NCBI GenBank assembly: GCA_045660295.1
Contig: JAZRDN010000007.1
Location: 1-64,000 of the forward strand
Source of the DNA: RGIG8775 sp045660295
Lineage (GTDB): Bacteria > Bacillota > Clostridia > Oscillospirales > CAG-272
Reading direction: 5' to 3'
Length of the DNA: 64,000 nt
Below are positions 42,660-50,257 of the stretch, piece after piece. A program made the position numbers and the translations under genes. Each line of letters starts with the position of its first letter. Within the stretch, counting starts at the first letter, position 1. The notes beneath the pieces were generated by a model that made no database searches, was not told the origin of the DNA, and saw nothing but the letters and a program-made list of their open reading frames with translations.

Positions 42660-42881
42660 ATGACTTGGTTTAACAAACAGAACCGTCTTGTGCAGATCAT
42701 TCTGCTCCTCATTCCCGGTGTAAACTGGATCACCGAGATCCTTGTAAGATGGTCCACTTTCGCTAAGAAGGGCGGCCTCTTACGCCTCATCATCTGCCTT
42801 ATCGTAACCTTTGCGGGCTTCGTATTCGGCTGGCTCGACGTTATCTGGGTGCTTCTTTTCAAGAAGTTATTCCTGCAGTAA
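42660..42881 (+). CDS. Small membrane protein of unknown function
   Basis: A 73-residue protein with two hydrophobic segments, at about 13-27 (IILLLIPGVNWITEILV) and 40-65 (LLRLIICLIVTFAGFVFGWLDVIWVLLF). Basic residues (KK, R, KK) flank each and suggest a hairpin topology. CGGAGG precedes the ATG, and a promoter and terminator bracket it, so it is a real short transcript unit. No family is recognised. It follows the helicase gene by about 100 bp on the same strand, but a functional link is not shown. Confidence 0.7.
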   Translation: MTWFNKQNRLVQIILLLIPGVNWITEILVRWSTFAKKGGLLRLIICLIVTFAGFVFGWLDVIWVLLFKKLFLQ

Positions 42882-42894
42882 GTACAAACAACAT

Positions 42895-42922
42895 AAGGGA
42901 GCAACGGTGTTGCTCCCTTTTT
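42895..42922 (+). terminator. Terminator of the small membrane protein gene
   Basis: AAGGGAGCAAC-GGT-GTTGCTCCCTTTTT. Confidence 0.85.
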
Positions 42923-43016
42923 GTATTCACTGTTTTATACGCACGCATCACAGCTTTGTAAACATTTCAAGTATTTCGGTTTTAGTGATATGCCGACTTG
43001 GTCAGCGTGATATTTT

Positions 43017-43178
43017 TGCTACGCAAAAGTGTTATTGAAGCCTTACGGCTTGTATGAAGCGGCAACTCCGTTGCCATGAACCGAAGCGCGTGGTAACCTC
43101 GACCTGTGCCGAAGGCACGCTTCATAGGGCGAAGCTCTGCTTCACGAGTTGCTTCATGCGCGTCAGCGCGCTTCACAG
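43017..43178. repeat. Array of short hairpins with ATGAAG-like spacers
   Basis: Consecutive small dyads with different stems: TTTTGCTACGCAAAA, AAGCCTTACGGCTT, GGCAACTCCGTTGCC, GTGCCGAAGGCAC, GCGCGTCAGCGCGC. They are separated by GTATGAAG, CATGAAC, CTTCATAG and CTTCATGC. Stem sequences change while spacers stay similar. No open frame of note crosses it. It ends at a terminator at 43179. Confidence 0.6.
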
Positions 43179-43210
43179 AAAAAAGCACTTGCTTACGCAA
43201 GTGCTTTTTT
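43179..43210 (+). terminator. Strong intrinsic terminator at the end of the hairpin array
   Basis: AAAAAAGCACTTGC-TTAC-GCAAGTGCTTTTTT. It is symmetric, so it could act on both strands. Confidence 0.8.
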
Positions 43211-43211
43211 C

Positions 43212-43226
43212 TGGCTGGGATGGCCG
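43212..43226 (-). repeat. Duplicate of the tRNA-Gln 3' end (attachment-site-like)
   Basis: TGGCTGGGATGGCCG is identical to 44337-44351, the CCA-bearing 3' end of tRNA-Gln. Identity stops after this 15-mer. It marks the left edge of a 1.1-kb segment, as expected for a tRNA-targeted integrated element. Confidence 0.6.
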
Positions 43227-43341
43227 ATTTAGATGCAAAGCCGTGTGTGGCAGATTTTGATGCATGGTTTTTCGCACGAGGGTAGACTATCCCCTTGGCG
43301 ATGATGGTGGTTGCACGTGACCGCTATCTCCCGCTATGTAA

Positions 43342-43764
43342 TCATTTAATATATTGATTTGAAAAGGCAGTCATTTTTCTCAGAAATTTCGGCAGAAACG
43401 TTTGGTCTATGCAATTCTCGAATTTCAGCTCCTGCCAAAACCCATTTGCACAATTAGAATTCAACATACCGGATACAAGAATATGTCCTTTTTTGTCACC
43501 GGAAAACAATATGCACTGCTGATTCCCGTATGGTTCTTGAATTTTCGCTTCACCCTTCAAGGAATCATATAAGTTTTGCAGTTCATTGCAGAAAGTCGGT
43601 ATATCTTTTATATCAATATCCATTGTTGTAGATGCCGAAAAGCCCACACTTGAAACCGAAACAGTTAAAATGGTATTGGACGGATAAGAAATATCCGATT
43701 CAAACACTTGAAAATCTAATAACAAACTAAAACTTTCGCTTTCTAATAAAATAGTGTCGTTCAT
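43342..43764 (-). CDS. Hypothetical protein, WapI-like immunity family resemblance
   Basis: A 140-residue beta-rich soluble protein. Segments DIDIKDIPTFCNELQNLYDSLKG, SGDKKGHILVSGML and a C-terminal FENCIDQTFLPKFLRKM fit the layout of the WapI-type immunity/unknown family. I judge this by pattern only. Its ATG overlaps the stop of the four-helix-bundle gene by 4 bp, so the two form an operon. Both are located inside the segment bounded by tRNA-Gln 3'-end copies and are more AT-rich than flanking genes. Confidence 0.55.
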   Translation of the reverse strand: MNDTILLESESFSLLLDFQVFESDISYPSNTILTVSVSSVGFSASTTMDIDIKDIPTFCNELQNLYDSLKGEAKIQEPYGNQQCILFSGDKKGHILVSGMLNSNCANGFWQELKFENCIDQTFLPKFLRKMTAFSNQYIK

Positions 43765-44108
43765 TTTGTGTTCTCCTTCGCCGTGTTGATGGATGCTATC
43801 AAAATTCTTTTCACCTCAACGCATCTATCCAAAATTGTTTTATCGTAATAGTATCCGCTTTCAATTAAAAGTTCAAGCCAATATTCCGTTTCGGAGCATT
43901 CTTTCAAGGCAATATGTAACTTTGCCACAAAATCCGCTTTGCCGTGGGCATAAAATGCTTCACGAATATTCGCACCAATGCTTGTTCCAGAACGCAGAAA
44001 CTGATTGATGAGCGCACTTTCGCACTTCGCTTCTCTCAACACCTTGCAAGCGCGAATAACCTCTAACGCAAACGCTTTCGACTTTATCATTAAAGGACTT
44101 TCGGACAT
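43761..44108 (-). CDS. Four-helix-bundle protein (23S rRNA intervening-sequence protein family)
   Basis: A 115-residue protein with the family signatures LINQFLRSGTSIGANIREA and KECSETEYWLELLIESG. Members fold as a four-helix bundle and form rings. They are found inside 23S rRNA insertions and near mobile or diversity-generating elements, and their activity is not settled. It starts behind GGAGG and is followed by the WapI-like gene with a 4-bp overlap. Confidence 0.88.
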   Translation of the reverse strand: MSESPLMIKSKAFALEVIRACKVLREAKCESALINQFLRSGTSIGANIREAFYAHGKADFVAKLHIALKECSETEYWLELLIESGYYYDKTILDRCVEVKRILIASINTAKENTK

Positions 44109-44245
44109 AATACTTATCCTCCGTTTTGACTTTATTCCATTATACCATAAAACCTATTACTTTTCAACCTTTATAATAAAAATTGCTTTTCGCCTTTGCG
44201 AAAAGCTACCTCACTTCTTCACTATTCACTATTACTTATTACCTT

Positions 44246-44340
44246 GCCAAAAATCTCCTCGGACGGATTTAGTGAAAAGTGAAAAGTGAAGAGTGAAAAA
44301 GTAAAAATCTCCCCGAACTTCGTCCGAGGAGATTTTTGGC
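44246..44340. repeat. Perfect 20-bp inverted repeat reaching the tRNA-Gln CCA
   Basis: GCCAAAAATCTCCTCGGACG at 44246-44265 is the exact reverse complement of 44321-44340. The right arm contains the last bases of tRNA-Gln and half of its terminator stem. Between the arms is a run of GTGAAAA-like repeats. On the minus strand the right part also forms the tRNA terminator AAAATCTCC...GGAGATTTTT at about 44303-44336. Confidence 0.75.
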
Positions 44341-44411
44341 TGGGATGGCCGGATTCGAACCGACGGGTGCCAGAGTCAAAGTCTGGTGCCTTACCGCTTG
44401 GCGACATCCCA
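44337..44411 (-). tRNA. tRNA-Gln (anticodon TTG), CCA encoded
   Basis: The minus strand reads TGGGATGTCGCCAAGCGGTA and on to CATCCCAGCCA. Acceptor, D, anticodon (loop CTTTGAC, anticodon TTG) and T arms all pair. The discriminator is G, as in Gln tRNAs, and the CCA tail is encoded. A consensus promoter lies upstream and a hairpin terminator downstream. Confidence 0.96.
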
Positions 44412-44426
44412 ATATTTAACTCTGTT

Positions 44427-44455
44427 ATTATATCAAATATTCTTCGATTTGTCAA
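44427..44455 (-). promoter_or_regulatory. Promoter of tRNA-Gln
   Basis: Minus-strand TTGACA, 17 bp, TATAAT. Confidence 0.9.
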
Positions 44456-44503
44456 GATGAAATTTGTCTTTTTTGCGAAGTGTTTTTTATGAGAATACAA
44501 CTC

Positions 44504-44532
44504 TTGACATTTTTACGAATTTATGATATATT
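44504..44532 (+). promoter_or_regulatory. Orphan promoter upstream of a structured non-coding region
   Basis: TTGACA, 17 bp, TATATT, pointing right into a stretch without a convincing gene. Confidence 0.7.
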
Positions 44533-44538
44533 AGTTAT

Positions 44539-44880
44539 GCTACACGAACTGAATATGTAAACTAGGTATTTTTCTTTTTTTAGGATACTGTACCCTTTTT
44601 TGGGTATCCTATCTGTTGTGAATATGGCAAAAGCGCAAATTCTGCCGGATAGGAATTCACAGTATCCTTGATACTCTGTTTATACTTCGGTTCGTGTAGC
44701 AACGATCGGGGTTTGCATTTTTCGGTGCGTCGGCTTCGGTCGGCGCGCTTTTTATTTTGAAAACCTCTTTGAGGGTCAAGCAAAAAGACCCATTGACCCA
44801 AACATAGCCCCCAAGCGCTCGGCGCTTGGGACTATGGGGGCTTTTATCAGGCACGCGTCATCTCACCGAAACTGTACAAA
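44539..44880 (+). other. Structured intergenic region, possible small RNA or element remnant
   Basis: The 340 bp after the orphan promoter contain nested dyads: AGGATAC...GTATCCT (about 44581-44610), GTTGTGAAT with ATTCACAG (about 44615-44665), GCGTCGGCTTCGG, and CCCAAGCGCTCGGCGCTTGGG (about 44811-44831) inside an AGCCCCC...GGGGGCT outer stem. A 73-codon open frame on the minus strand has no ribosome site or family. I read the region as non-coding; a mobile-element remnant is possible. Confidence 0.4.
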
Positions 44881-44883
44881 TGC

Positions 44884-44911
44884 TTGACTTTGGTTACTGA
44901 TATACTATACT
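44884..44911 (+). promoter_or_regulatory. Promoter of the repeat lipoprotein-protease gene
   Basis: TTGACT, 16 bp, TATACT, about 33 bp before the ATG. Confidence 0.65.
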
Positions 44912-44944
44912 GAAATCAGGCAAATTCATTACTTGGAGGACACT

Positions 44945-46867
44945 ATGAAAAAGACACTGTCGTTTTTTATCTTACTTGTGCTTATAACCATTACATTGGT
45001 ATCCTGCGGCGGAATCAAGGTCACTTGGCTTGACGGAGACGGAACTGTGCTCTACACAGAAAAGCTATCGGCAAACAACACCTCTATTCCTCAAAAGCCT
45101 CTGCCCGAGGATAACGACAACTGGGATTACACCGAGTGGAAGGAGATAGCGACTGACGAAAAAGCTATCACCTACGAGGCGCAAAGGATCGAGATAGAAA
45201 AGCATGTTTGGAAGGACGCCGACGGAACTGTGCTCAACACAGCGGTCATTCCCAAGGGAAATGATGTGCCCAAATTCGCGCTCCCTGCCGATACGTCCCA
45301 CTGGGATTACACCGAATGGGAGAAGTCGGTAAACGGCAACCTTACCACTTACACGGCGTTGCGTACCGCGGTTGAGACCGTAATCTGGACAGACGTTGAC
45401 GGAACTGTGCTTTACACAGTATACTTAAAGCCCGGTGAGACTATTCCCGAACGTTTTATTCCCAACGACACCGCAGACTGGCATTACACAGGCTGGAGAC
45501 GCACCACTGCCGAGGACGGCGGTGTTAAATTCGTAGCTGAGCGTATTGCCAAGGAAAAGGTGCACTGGCTTGACATAGACGGCAAGCTCCTTTACACCGA
45601 CGGAGTTGTGCCAAACACCGAGCTTGAAATGCGTGCGCTCCCCAAAAACAGTGCGAAATGGAACTACAATGATTGGGTAGAGGTAACAGAAGCGGGCGGC
45701 GAGCGCACCTTTAAGGCAACAGGCAACATAAACCCGAACTACTTCAAGGGCAACGTGTTCCAGATAATAACCTACGACCTGTACGGAAATACGCTTTCGG
45801 CGGGCACGGGATTTATATTCAACAAAAGCGGCTGGTTTATTACCAACAGCCACGTTATGGAGAACGCGGTAAAAGCATCGGCAATATTTGAGATAGAAAA
45901 CTACACAGAGGGCAACTCCTACACGACTCTCGAAATTGATCGCGGATATCACGACAGTCCCCAAAAGGATATATTTATCGGTCGCATTTCCGACTACTCC
46001 AAGATATCCAACAAATATCAGGATATCCCTATGGTGCGCGATTACGAGGTGGGTGACGTGACCTATTCGGTAGGCTATCCCAACGTATCGGTAAAAATGG
46101 AGATACACGCGGGTGAGGTAGCAAGCGAGCACTCACAGGACTTTAACGACCTTTACAGCAAGCTATACAGCGGAGTGACCTACATTCCTTCGACCAGCTA
46201 TATCGCCCCCGGAAGCAGCGGCGGTATTCTCGTCAACGAAAATCTCGAGGTTATAGGAATGACCACGCAGGCGCTTCAGACAAAGAAGGGCGACTTTATC
46301 ATCGGAGCTTCGATAAGAGTATTCAACTATCTCAACACTACCAGAACCGTGACAACCGCCAACGAAAAGTCGTTAGTAGAGGTTCTACACCCCGAAAACG
46401 GCGCGGCGCTGAAGATATTCCTCGCGGCAGGAAAGCATAAAAATTGCGCCGGTCTTCTTAAGGATGATACCGGATACTATTATCTGCTCACGTGGGAAAA
46501 CACCTATGACAAATATGAAGAAGCATACGTGTTTACCGTACACGAAAACGGTGTGATAGCAGGTAATATATCGAGAATGTGGTATGATAGCAACGACATC
46601 ATGACATCTACCGTCTTTGGCGTATACACGGGTTCAAGCTCGCTCAACGGATTTGGCTACCTGTACACCTATAACTGGGGCTCAGGAAGCTCCATGACAC
46701 TGACGTCAACGAGCATAAATTACTCCTCAACCGTATCGCAGACCTTGAAGGTCTACGACACCGCCGCAAACAATACAACGATAAAGGCAAGCAACGTTGA
46801 GCACGCAAAAAAGTGCTTCAACGAAACTTACGTCTGGCTCCGCGACCTGCTTAAGGAATTTGAGTAA
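44945..46867 (+). CDS. Surface lipoprotein with four repeats and a trypsin-like protease domain
   Basis: A 640-residue exported protein. A lipoprotein signal (FFILLVLITITLVSC) anchors it outside the membrane. Four repeats of about 50-60 residues follow, each with a W-x-D-x-D-G-x-x-L-x-T start, a Pro-Leu-Pro turn and a W-x-Y-x-x-W end, similar to InlB B-type repeats. A DegP/trypsin-like domain comes next: TNSH (about H302), KDIFIG (about D341) and PGSSGGI (about S423). A C-terminal beta-rich domain ends it. The ATG at 44945 is preferred over an in-frame TTG because GGAGG sits five bases before it. It probably processes extracellular proteins. Confidence 0.82.
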   Translation: MKKTLSFFILLVLITITLVSCGGIKVTWLDGDGTVLYTEKLSANNTSIPQKPLPEDNDNWDYTEWKEIATDEKAITYEAQRIEIEKHVWKDADGTVLNTAVIPKGNDVPKFALPADTSHWDYTEWEKSVNGNLTTYTALRTAVETVIWTDVDGTVLYTVYLKPGETIPERFIPNDTADWHYTGWRRTTAEDGGVKFVAERIAKEKVHWLDIDGKLLYTDGVVPNTELEMRALPKNSAKWNYNDWVEVTEAGGERTFKATGNINPNYFKGNVFQIITYDLYGNTLSAGTGFIFNKSGWFITNSHVMENAVKASAIFEIENYTEGNSYTTLEIDRGYHDSPQKDIFIGRISDYSKISNKYQDIPMVRDYEVGDVTYSVGYPNVSVKMEIHAGEVASEHSQDFNDLYSKLYSGVTYIPSTSYIAPGSSGGILVNENLEVIGMTTQALQTKKGDFIIGASIRVFNYLNTTRTVTTANEKSLVEVLHPENGAALKIFLAAGKHKNCAGLLKDDTGYYYLLTWENTYDKYEEAYVFTVHENGVIAGNISRMWYDSNDIMTSTVFGVYTGSSSLNGFGYLYTYNWGSGSSMTLTSTSINYSSTVSQTLKVYDTAANNTTIKASNVEHAKKCFNETYVWLRDLLKEFE

Positions 46868-46904
46868 ATTACTCCTTATTTAACGCACCATGTTCGCAGT
46901 AAAC

Positions 46905-46938
46905 AAACGCCTTCCCTCGTAAGGGAAGGCGTTTTCAG
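46905..46938. terminator. Bidirectional terminator
   Basis: AAACGCCTTCCC-TCGT-AAGGGAAGGCGTTTT between convergent genes. Confidence 0.85.
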
Positions 46939-46939
46939 T

Positions 46940-47674
46940 TCAAGAAATATTCGGCTCGAAGCAAGGCATAAGCTGAAGCTTGAAAAGGTTTATTCTGTGC
47001 AGGCGGTCTATCCTTGCCTTTTTGTCAAGGTCGTCTATCTCGCCTGTGCGGATATATCTGTCAAGCTCGGCGTAGGTGAAGCCCAGATTGTCCTCGTCGG
47101 TCTTTCCGCAAAGCCCGTCTATGGGCGTTTTGTCCACGAGCGCGTCGGGAAGCCCCAGCGCTCGCCCTATCTGCTTTACCTCGTCCACGGTCAGCTTGGC
47201 AAGCGGACTGAAATCGCCTGCCGAGTCGCCGTAGCGCGTAGAGTAGCCCACGTAGTCCTCTGACAGATTGCAGGTGTTTGCGACTCTGCCGTTACAGCTC
47301 TGCGAAACGGCGTAAAGCGTTGTCATACGCACACGGGGGGCAATATTGTTCAGAGTCTGCTGTGTAAGCTCAAGCTCCTTGGGCAAATTGGCTTTCACGC
47401 CCTCAACCGCGTCCTTTACGTTGACGGTGTAATGCTTTATTCCGAGGTGCTCGACAAGCGCGTAGGCGCAGTCGATGTCAAACTGCTCTCCGCAAGGCAT
47501 CAGCACACCGATGACCCTGTCGCGCCCAAGCGCTTCGGCGCAGAGCGCCGCCACCACCGAGCTGTCCTTTCCGCCCGAAATTCCGACAACGGCGTTACAC
47601 CCCTTGCCGTTTTCCTCAAAGAAATTTTTTATCCATTCAACACAGTTGTTTTTTACTTTAAGAGCGTCAAACAT
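46940..47674 (-). CDS. nadE: NH3-dependent NAD+ synthetase
   Basis: Last step of NAD synthesis: amidation of deamido-NAD with ammonia. The 244-residue protein is the short ammonia-dependent form. Its PP-loop is GISGGKDSSVVAAL near residue 30. NTCNLSEDYVGYSTRYGDSAGDFSPLAKL and DGLCGKTDEDNLG are the substrate loops. The start at 47674 is set by AAGGAG; the longer open frame upstream lacks a site. No glutaminase domain is attached. Confidence 0.95.
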   Translation of the reverse strand: MFDALKVKNNCVEWIKNFFEENGKGCNAVVGISGGKDSSVVAALCAEALGRDRVIGVLMPCGEQFDIDCAYALVEHLGIKHYTVNVKDAVEGVKANLPKELELTQQTLNNIAPRVRMTTLYAVSQSCNGRVANTCNLSEDYVGYSTRYGDSAGDFSPLAKLTVDEVKQIGRALGLPDALVDKTPIDGLCGKTDEDNLGFTYAELDRYIRTGEIDDLDKKARIDRLHRINLFKLQLMPCFEPNIS

Positions 47675-47789
47675 TGCCTTTCTCCTTTTTGTCACGAGTT
47701 TTGGGTTCTTAATACTTAATAATGATATCACAATATCGGCTTTTTTGCAATATGGGGGTAAAACTAATTTCAAACTAATTTTTAAATAC

Positions 47790-47990
47790 AGTGCGGAACA
47801 ATTTTATAGGGCATGAGGCTTTTTATCCGCTTTTCTTTGAAGCCAAAGGCGCAAAGAAAAGCTCCGCAAAAGAAACGCCACTTGAGACGTTTCGCTCGTT
47901 GCGACGAGCGAGCCAAGGCGCTGCCTTGGCAATCCGCAAGCCTTTAAAAAGGCTTGACCGAAACTTTTGGAGCATTGGTGCGGTGCGTGC
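47790..47990 (+). repeat. Dispersed structured repeat, copy D
   Basis: Same ordered blocks as copy A. The start AGGGCATGA with CGCTTTTCTTTGAAGCC matches copy C. AAAGAAACGCC and the dyads CGCTCG-TTG-CGACGAGCG, CAAGGCGCTGCCTTG, AGCCTTTAAAAAGGCT and the GACCGAAACTTTTGG tail match copies A and B. It lies between nadE and the lipase gene. Confidence 0.7.
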
Positions 47991-48052
47991 AGTGCGGTGC
48001 GGTTCGAACGCCCCTCTCTCCACCCGAATAAACTGGGAAAGGAGGTGACAAA

Positions 48053-48664
48053 ATGACTCTTGAAGCTCTTTTTTGTCGGTGTCTCGACATCAACTACGTT
48101 CATGTTGAAAACGCGGGCGATTACGCCATGGAACAGGACGGTGAAACGCTATACATCTACCTCGAACACTCAAACGGCGACGAGGATTGGAAAAATAATC
48201 TCGACTTCCCTGCCCGTGCCTACAAGCGAATGGGCAAAACGGCGTGGTACGCTCACCGCGGCTTCCTGCGCGTATGGAAAAGCGTGGAAGAACGGCTTGA
48301 TGAAGCAATTCTCTCAACAAAAGCAAGCAAAATAGTAATAACAGGCTACTCACACGGCGGTGCGCTGGCGGTGCTCTGTCACGAATATATCTGGTTCAAC
48401 CGCCCCGATTTACGTCAATCCCTTCTCGGATTCGGATTCGGAGCGCCGAGGGTCATTTGGCTTCCAAAAAGCGAAATCGCCGAGCGCTGGCAGAGCTTTA
48501 CCCTCGTCCGCAATCCCGACGACGCGGTAACACATCTGCCGCCCGAATTTCTCGGATATCGGCACGTTGGCAACATTCTCAACATCAGCGAAAAAGGAAG
48601 CTACTCGCCAATAGATGCCCACCGCCCCGAAAACATTCTGGGAAGCCTGTCGGTGACGCAATAA
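48053..48664 (+). CDS. Class 3 lipase-family alpha/beta hydrolase
   Basis: A 203-residue cytoplasmic hydrolase. The nucleophile elbow is ITGYSHGGALAVL (Ser near residue 101), followed by FGAPR and the acid/His region RNPDDAVTHLPPEFLGYRHVG, which is typical of class 3 lipases. A full AAAGGAGGTG site precedes the ATG. No signal peptide is seen. The substrate may be an intracellular lipid or ester. Confidence 0.85.
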   Translation: MTLEALFCRCLDINYVHVENAGDYAMEQDGETLYIYLEHSNGDEDWKNNLDFPARAYKRMGKTAWYAHRGFLRVWKSVEERLDEAILSTKASKIVITGYSHGGALAVLCHEYIWFNRPDLRQSLLGFGFGAPRVIWLPKSEIAERWQSFTLVRNPDDAVTHLPPEFLGYRHVGNILNISEKGSYSPIDAHRPENILGSLSVTQ

Positions 48665-48807
48665 TGATCATCTGTACTTTCAGGGGAAATGCCCTTATAC
48701 TTTTTGAAGCATTTGGAAAAATAGCTTATCTCGTTAAATCCGCACTCATACGCCGCCTCGGTAACGTTGCGGTGATTGAAGCGCATCTCATAGCACGCGC
48801 GCGATGC
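48661..48807 (-). pseudogene. Remnant of a second AraC-type helix-turn-helix
   Basis: On the minus strand, in a different frame from the intact AraC gene, the translation NVTEAAYECGFNEISYFSKCFKKYKGISP is a complete second HTH of an AraC protein. It is joined directly to the 3' end of the intact regulator, and there is no start for it. It looks like the leftover C-terminus of a paralogue after recombination or deletion. Confidence 0.65.
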
Positions 48808-50011
48808 CTCCACGGCAGGGGCGGTACTCCGACGGCGTTTTTCCGTGGTGTCTCTTAAAAAGCTTGGAAAAATACTGCACGTCCATGATGCCGCAATGAA
48901 GGGCGACGGTCTGTATCTGCAGGGATGTGGTACGCAGGAGATACGCCGCGTATTCCATGCGCCGCTCTCTGATATATGCAGAAATAGTTTTATCGGTCTC
49001 TTTTTTAAACACTGTCGAAAGATATCCGAGGCTGACGCTTTGGCTTGCCGCCAGAGCGCTTGGGGAAAGCTCCACCGAAAGGTCTGCCTCAATCCTTAAA
49101 ATAGTGTTTTGCACAATTGGCGAAAAACACTTTAACGAGTGCTTTTGAACCAATCGGCAGTAGGTGCGGAACATCTCGCACATCAACGGTGATATCTTCT
49201 GAAGCGTGGAAGTTTTTTCTATTTTGTTGGCGAAATCCGACGATATCTGATCCAGATGTATCGGATGCACACCGCCCTGCTCGGCGGCCTTTCGCAAAAG
49301 CGTATTCATGATAATTCCGTAGTTTTTGGCGTTTCTCAGCGGGTCGGCGTGGCGGCTTTCAAAGAGGTCTGTGGAAAAGGCTTCCTTAAACTGCGCCTCC
49401 ATATGCGGCTGTCCCAAAAACACGGCGCGTATCATTTCGTTTTCAAAGGCGTACCTATTTTCAACTGCCTTTATATTGACAATGGTATCGTCCAGCTTCA
49501 TATTCCGCATGGAACGGCTGACAGGCTCGTCGGCGGTTATCTGCGTTTGAGTGATATCACGGGTGTTGAACGAGGGACTGCGCCAAATTCTCTCGCAAAA
49601 GGTATTGAATACAGTCAAAAGACTCGACTCCTCCGAAAGCACGGGCAGACCCGCATAGCACTCCGCAAGATAGCGTTGCTTCTGCGAGGAAATACCGTGG
49701 CGCTCGCCGATCTCCAATATACGGCTTTGCGGAATAGGTGCGGACAGAAAAGGACCTATATAAAGAGCCGTAGGTATCTCCGTATCGGGCAGAAGGATCA
49801 ATCGGCAACAGAACTCAAAGGCATCGGTGGTGCGATAGACTGTGCGCGGCTCAACAGACGGCAATATCTCCCTAAAAATATTGCGATGGTCGAAATCCTC
49901 TTTTTCCTCAGCCAGCATGCACTCCAATTTGGGCAGTGCGATAACATACGCGCCCACACGGCATTTTTTGAAAACATCACATAAAAAAGACAGCTCGCTT
50001 TGATAGAACAC
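48788..50011 (-). CDS. AraC-family regulator of the divergent sugar locus
   Basis: A 407-residue regulator if it starts at the GTG at 50011, which has CGGAGG seven bases upstream. The frame extends to a TTG at 50059 without a site. Its long N-terminal half is of a PocR/sensor-like type with no clear motif. The last about 100 residues hold two HTH units (LSPSALAASQSVSLGYLSTVFKKETD, then VALHCGIMDVQYFSKLFKRHHG and TPSEYR). It is divergent from the GPH symporter and GH2 genes and probably activates them. The 3' end abuts a fragment of another AraC gene. Confidence 0.85.
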   Translation of the reverse strand: MFYQSELSFLCDVFKKCRVGAYVIALPKLECMLAEEKEDFDHRNIFREILPSVEPRTVYRTTDAFEFCCRLILLPDTEIPTALYIGPFLSAPIPQSRILEIGERHGISSQKQRYLAECYAGLPVLSEESSLLTVFNTFCERIWRSPSFNTRDITQTQITADEPVSRSMRNMKLDDTIVNIKAVENRYAFENEMIRAVFLGQPHMEAQFKEAFSTDLFESRHADPLRNAKNYGIIMNTLLRKAAEQGGVHPIHLDQISSDFANKIEKTSTLQKISPLMCEMFRTYCRLVQKHSLKCFSPIVQNTILRIEADLSVELSPSALAASQSVSLGYLSTVFKKETDKTISAYIRERRMEYAAYLLRTTSLQIQTVALHCGIMDVQYFSKLFKRHHGKTPSEYRPCRGGIARVL

Positions 50012-50257
50012 CGTTTTATCCTCCGTAGGCAACTCATTAACACTTGTACTTTTTTTCAACTTTCTATTTTATTGTATCATATTTTTTGTTTAAAATCAAC
50101 AGAATTTTTCACAAAAAATGAAAATAATACAAAAAAACATTAAAAAAATACTCACTCCATATTGTGAAATCATTTATACTTAATGTAAGGATATTTTTGC
50201 CCCGCACGGGTAAGATAATACTTCAAGATTAAAAAAATCAGAAAAGAGGAAAAAGCT

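Noticed and set aside
43017..43210. Hairpin array considered as a CRISPR array
   Set aside because: The repeated parts are short spacers and the stems vary; no repeat of 24-37 bp is conserved and no cas genes are present in the window.
43212..44351. A full integrative element at tRNA-Gln
   Set aside because: No integrase, relaxase or transposase gene is found between the repeats, so only a passenger or relic can be claimed.
44580..44801. 73-codon minus-strand frame as a gene
   Set aside because: No ribosome-binding site, basic low-complexity translation and overlap with several stem-loops; more likely non-coding.
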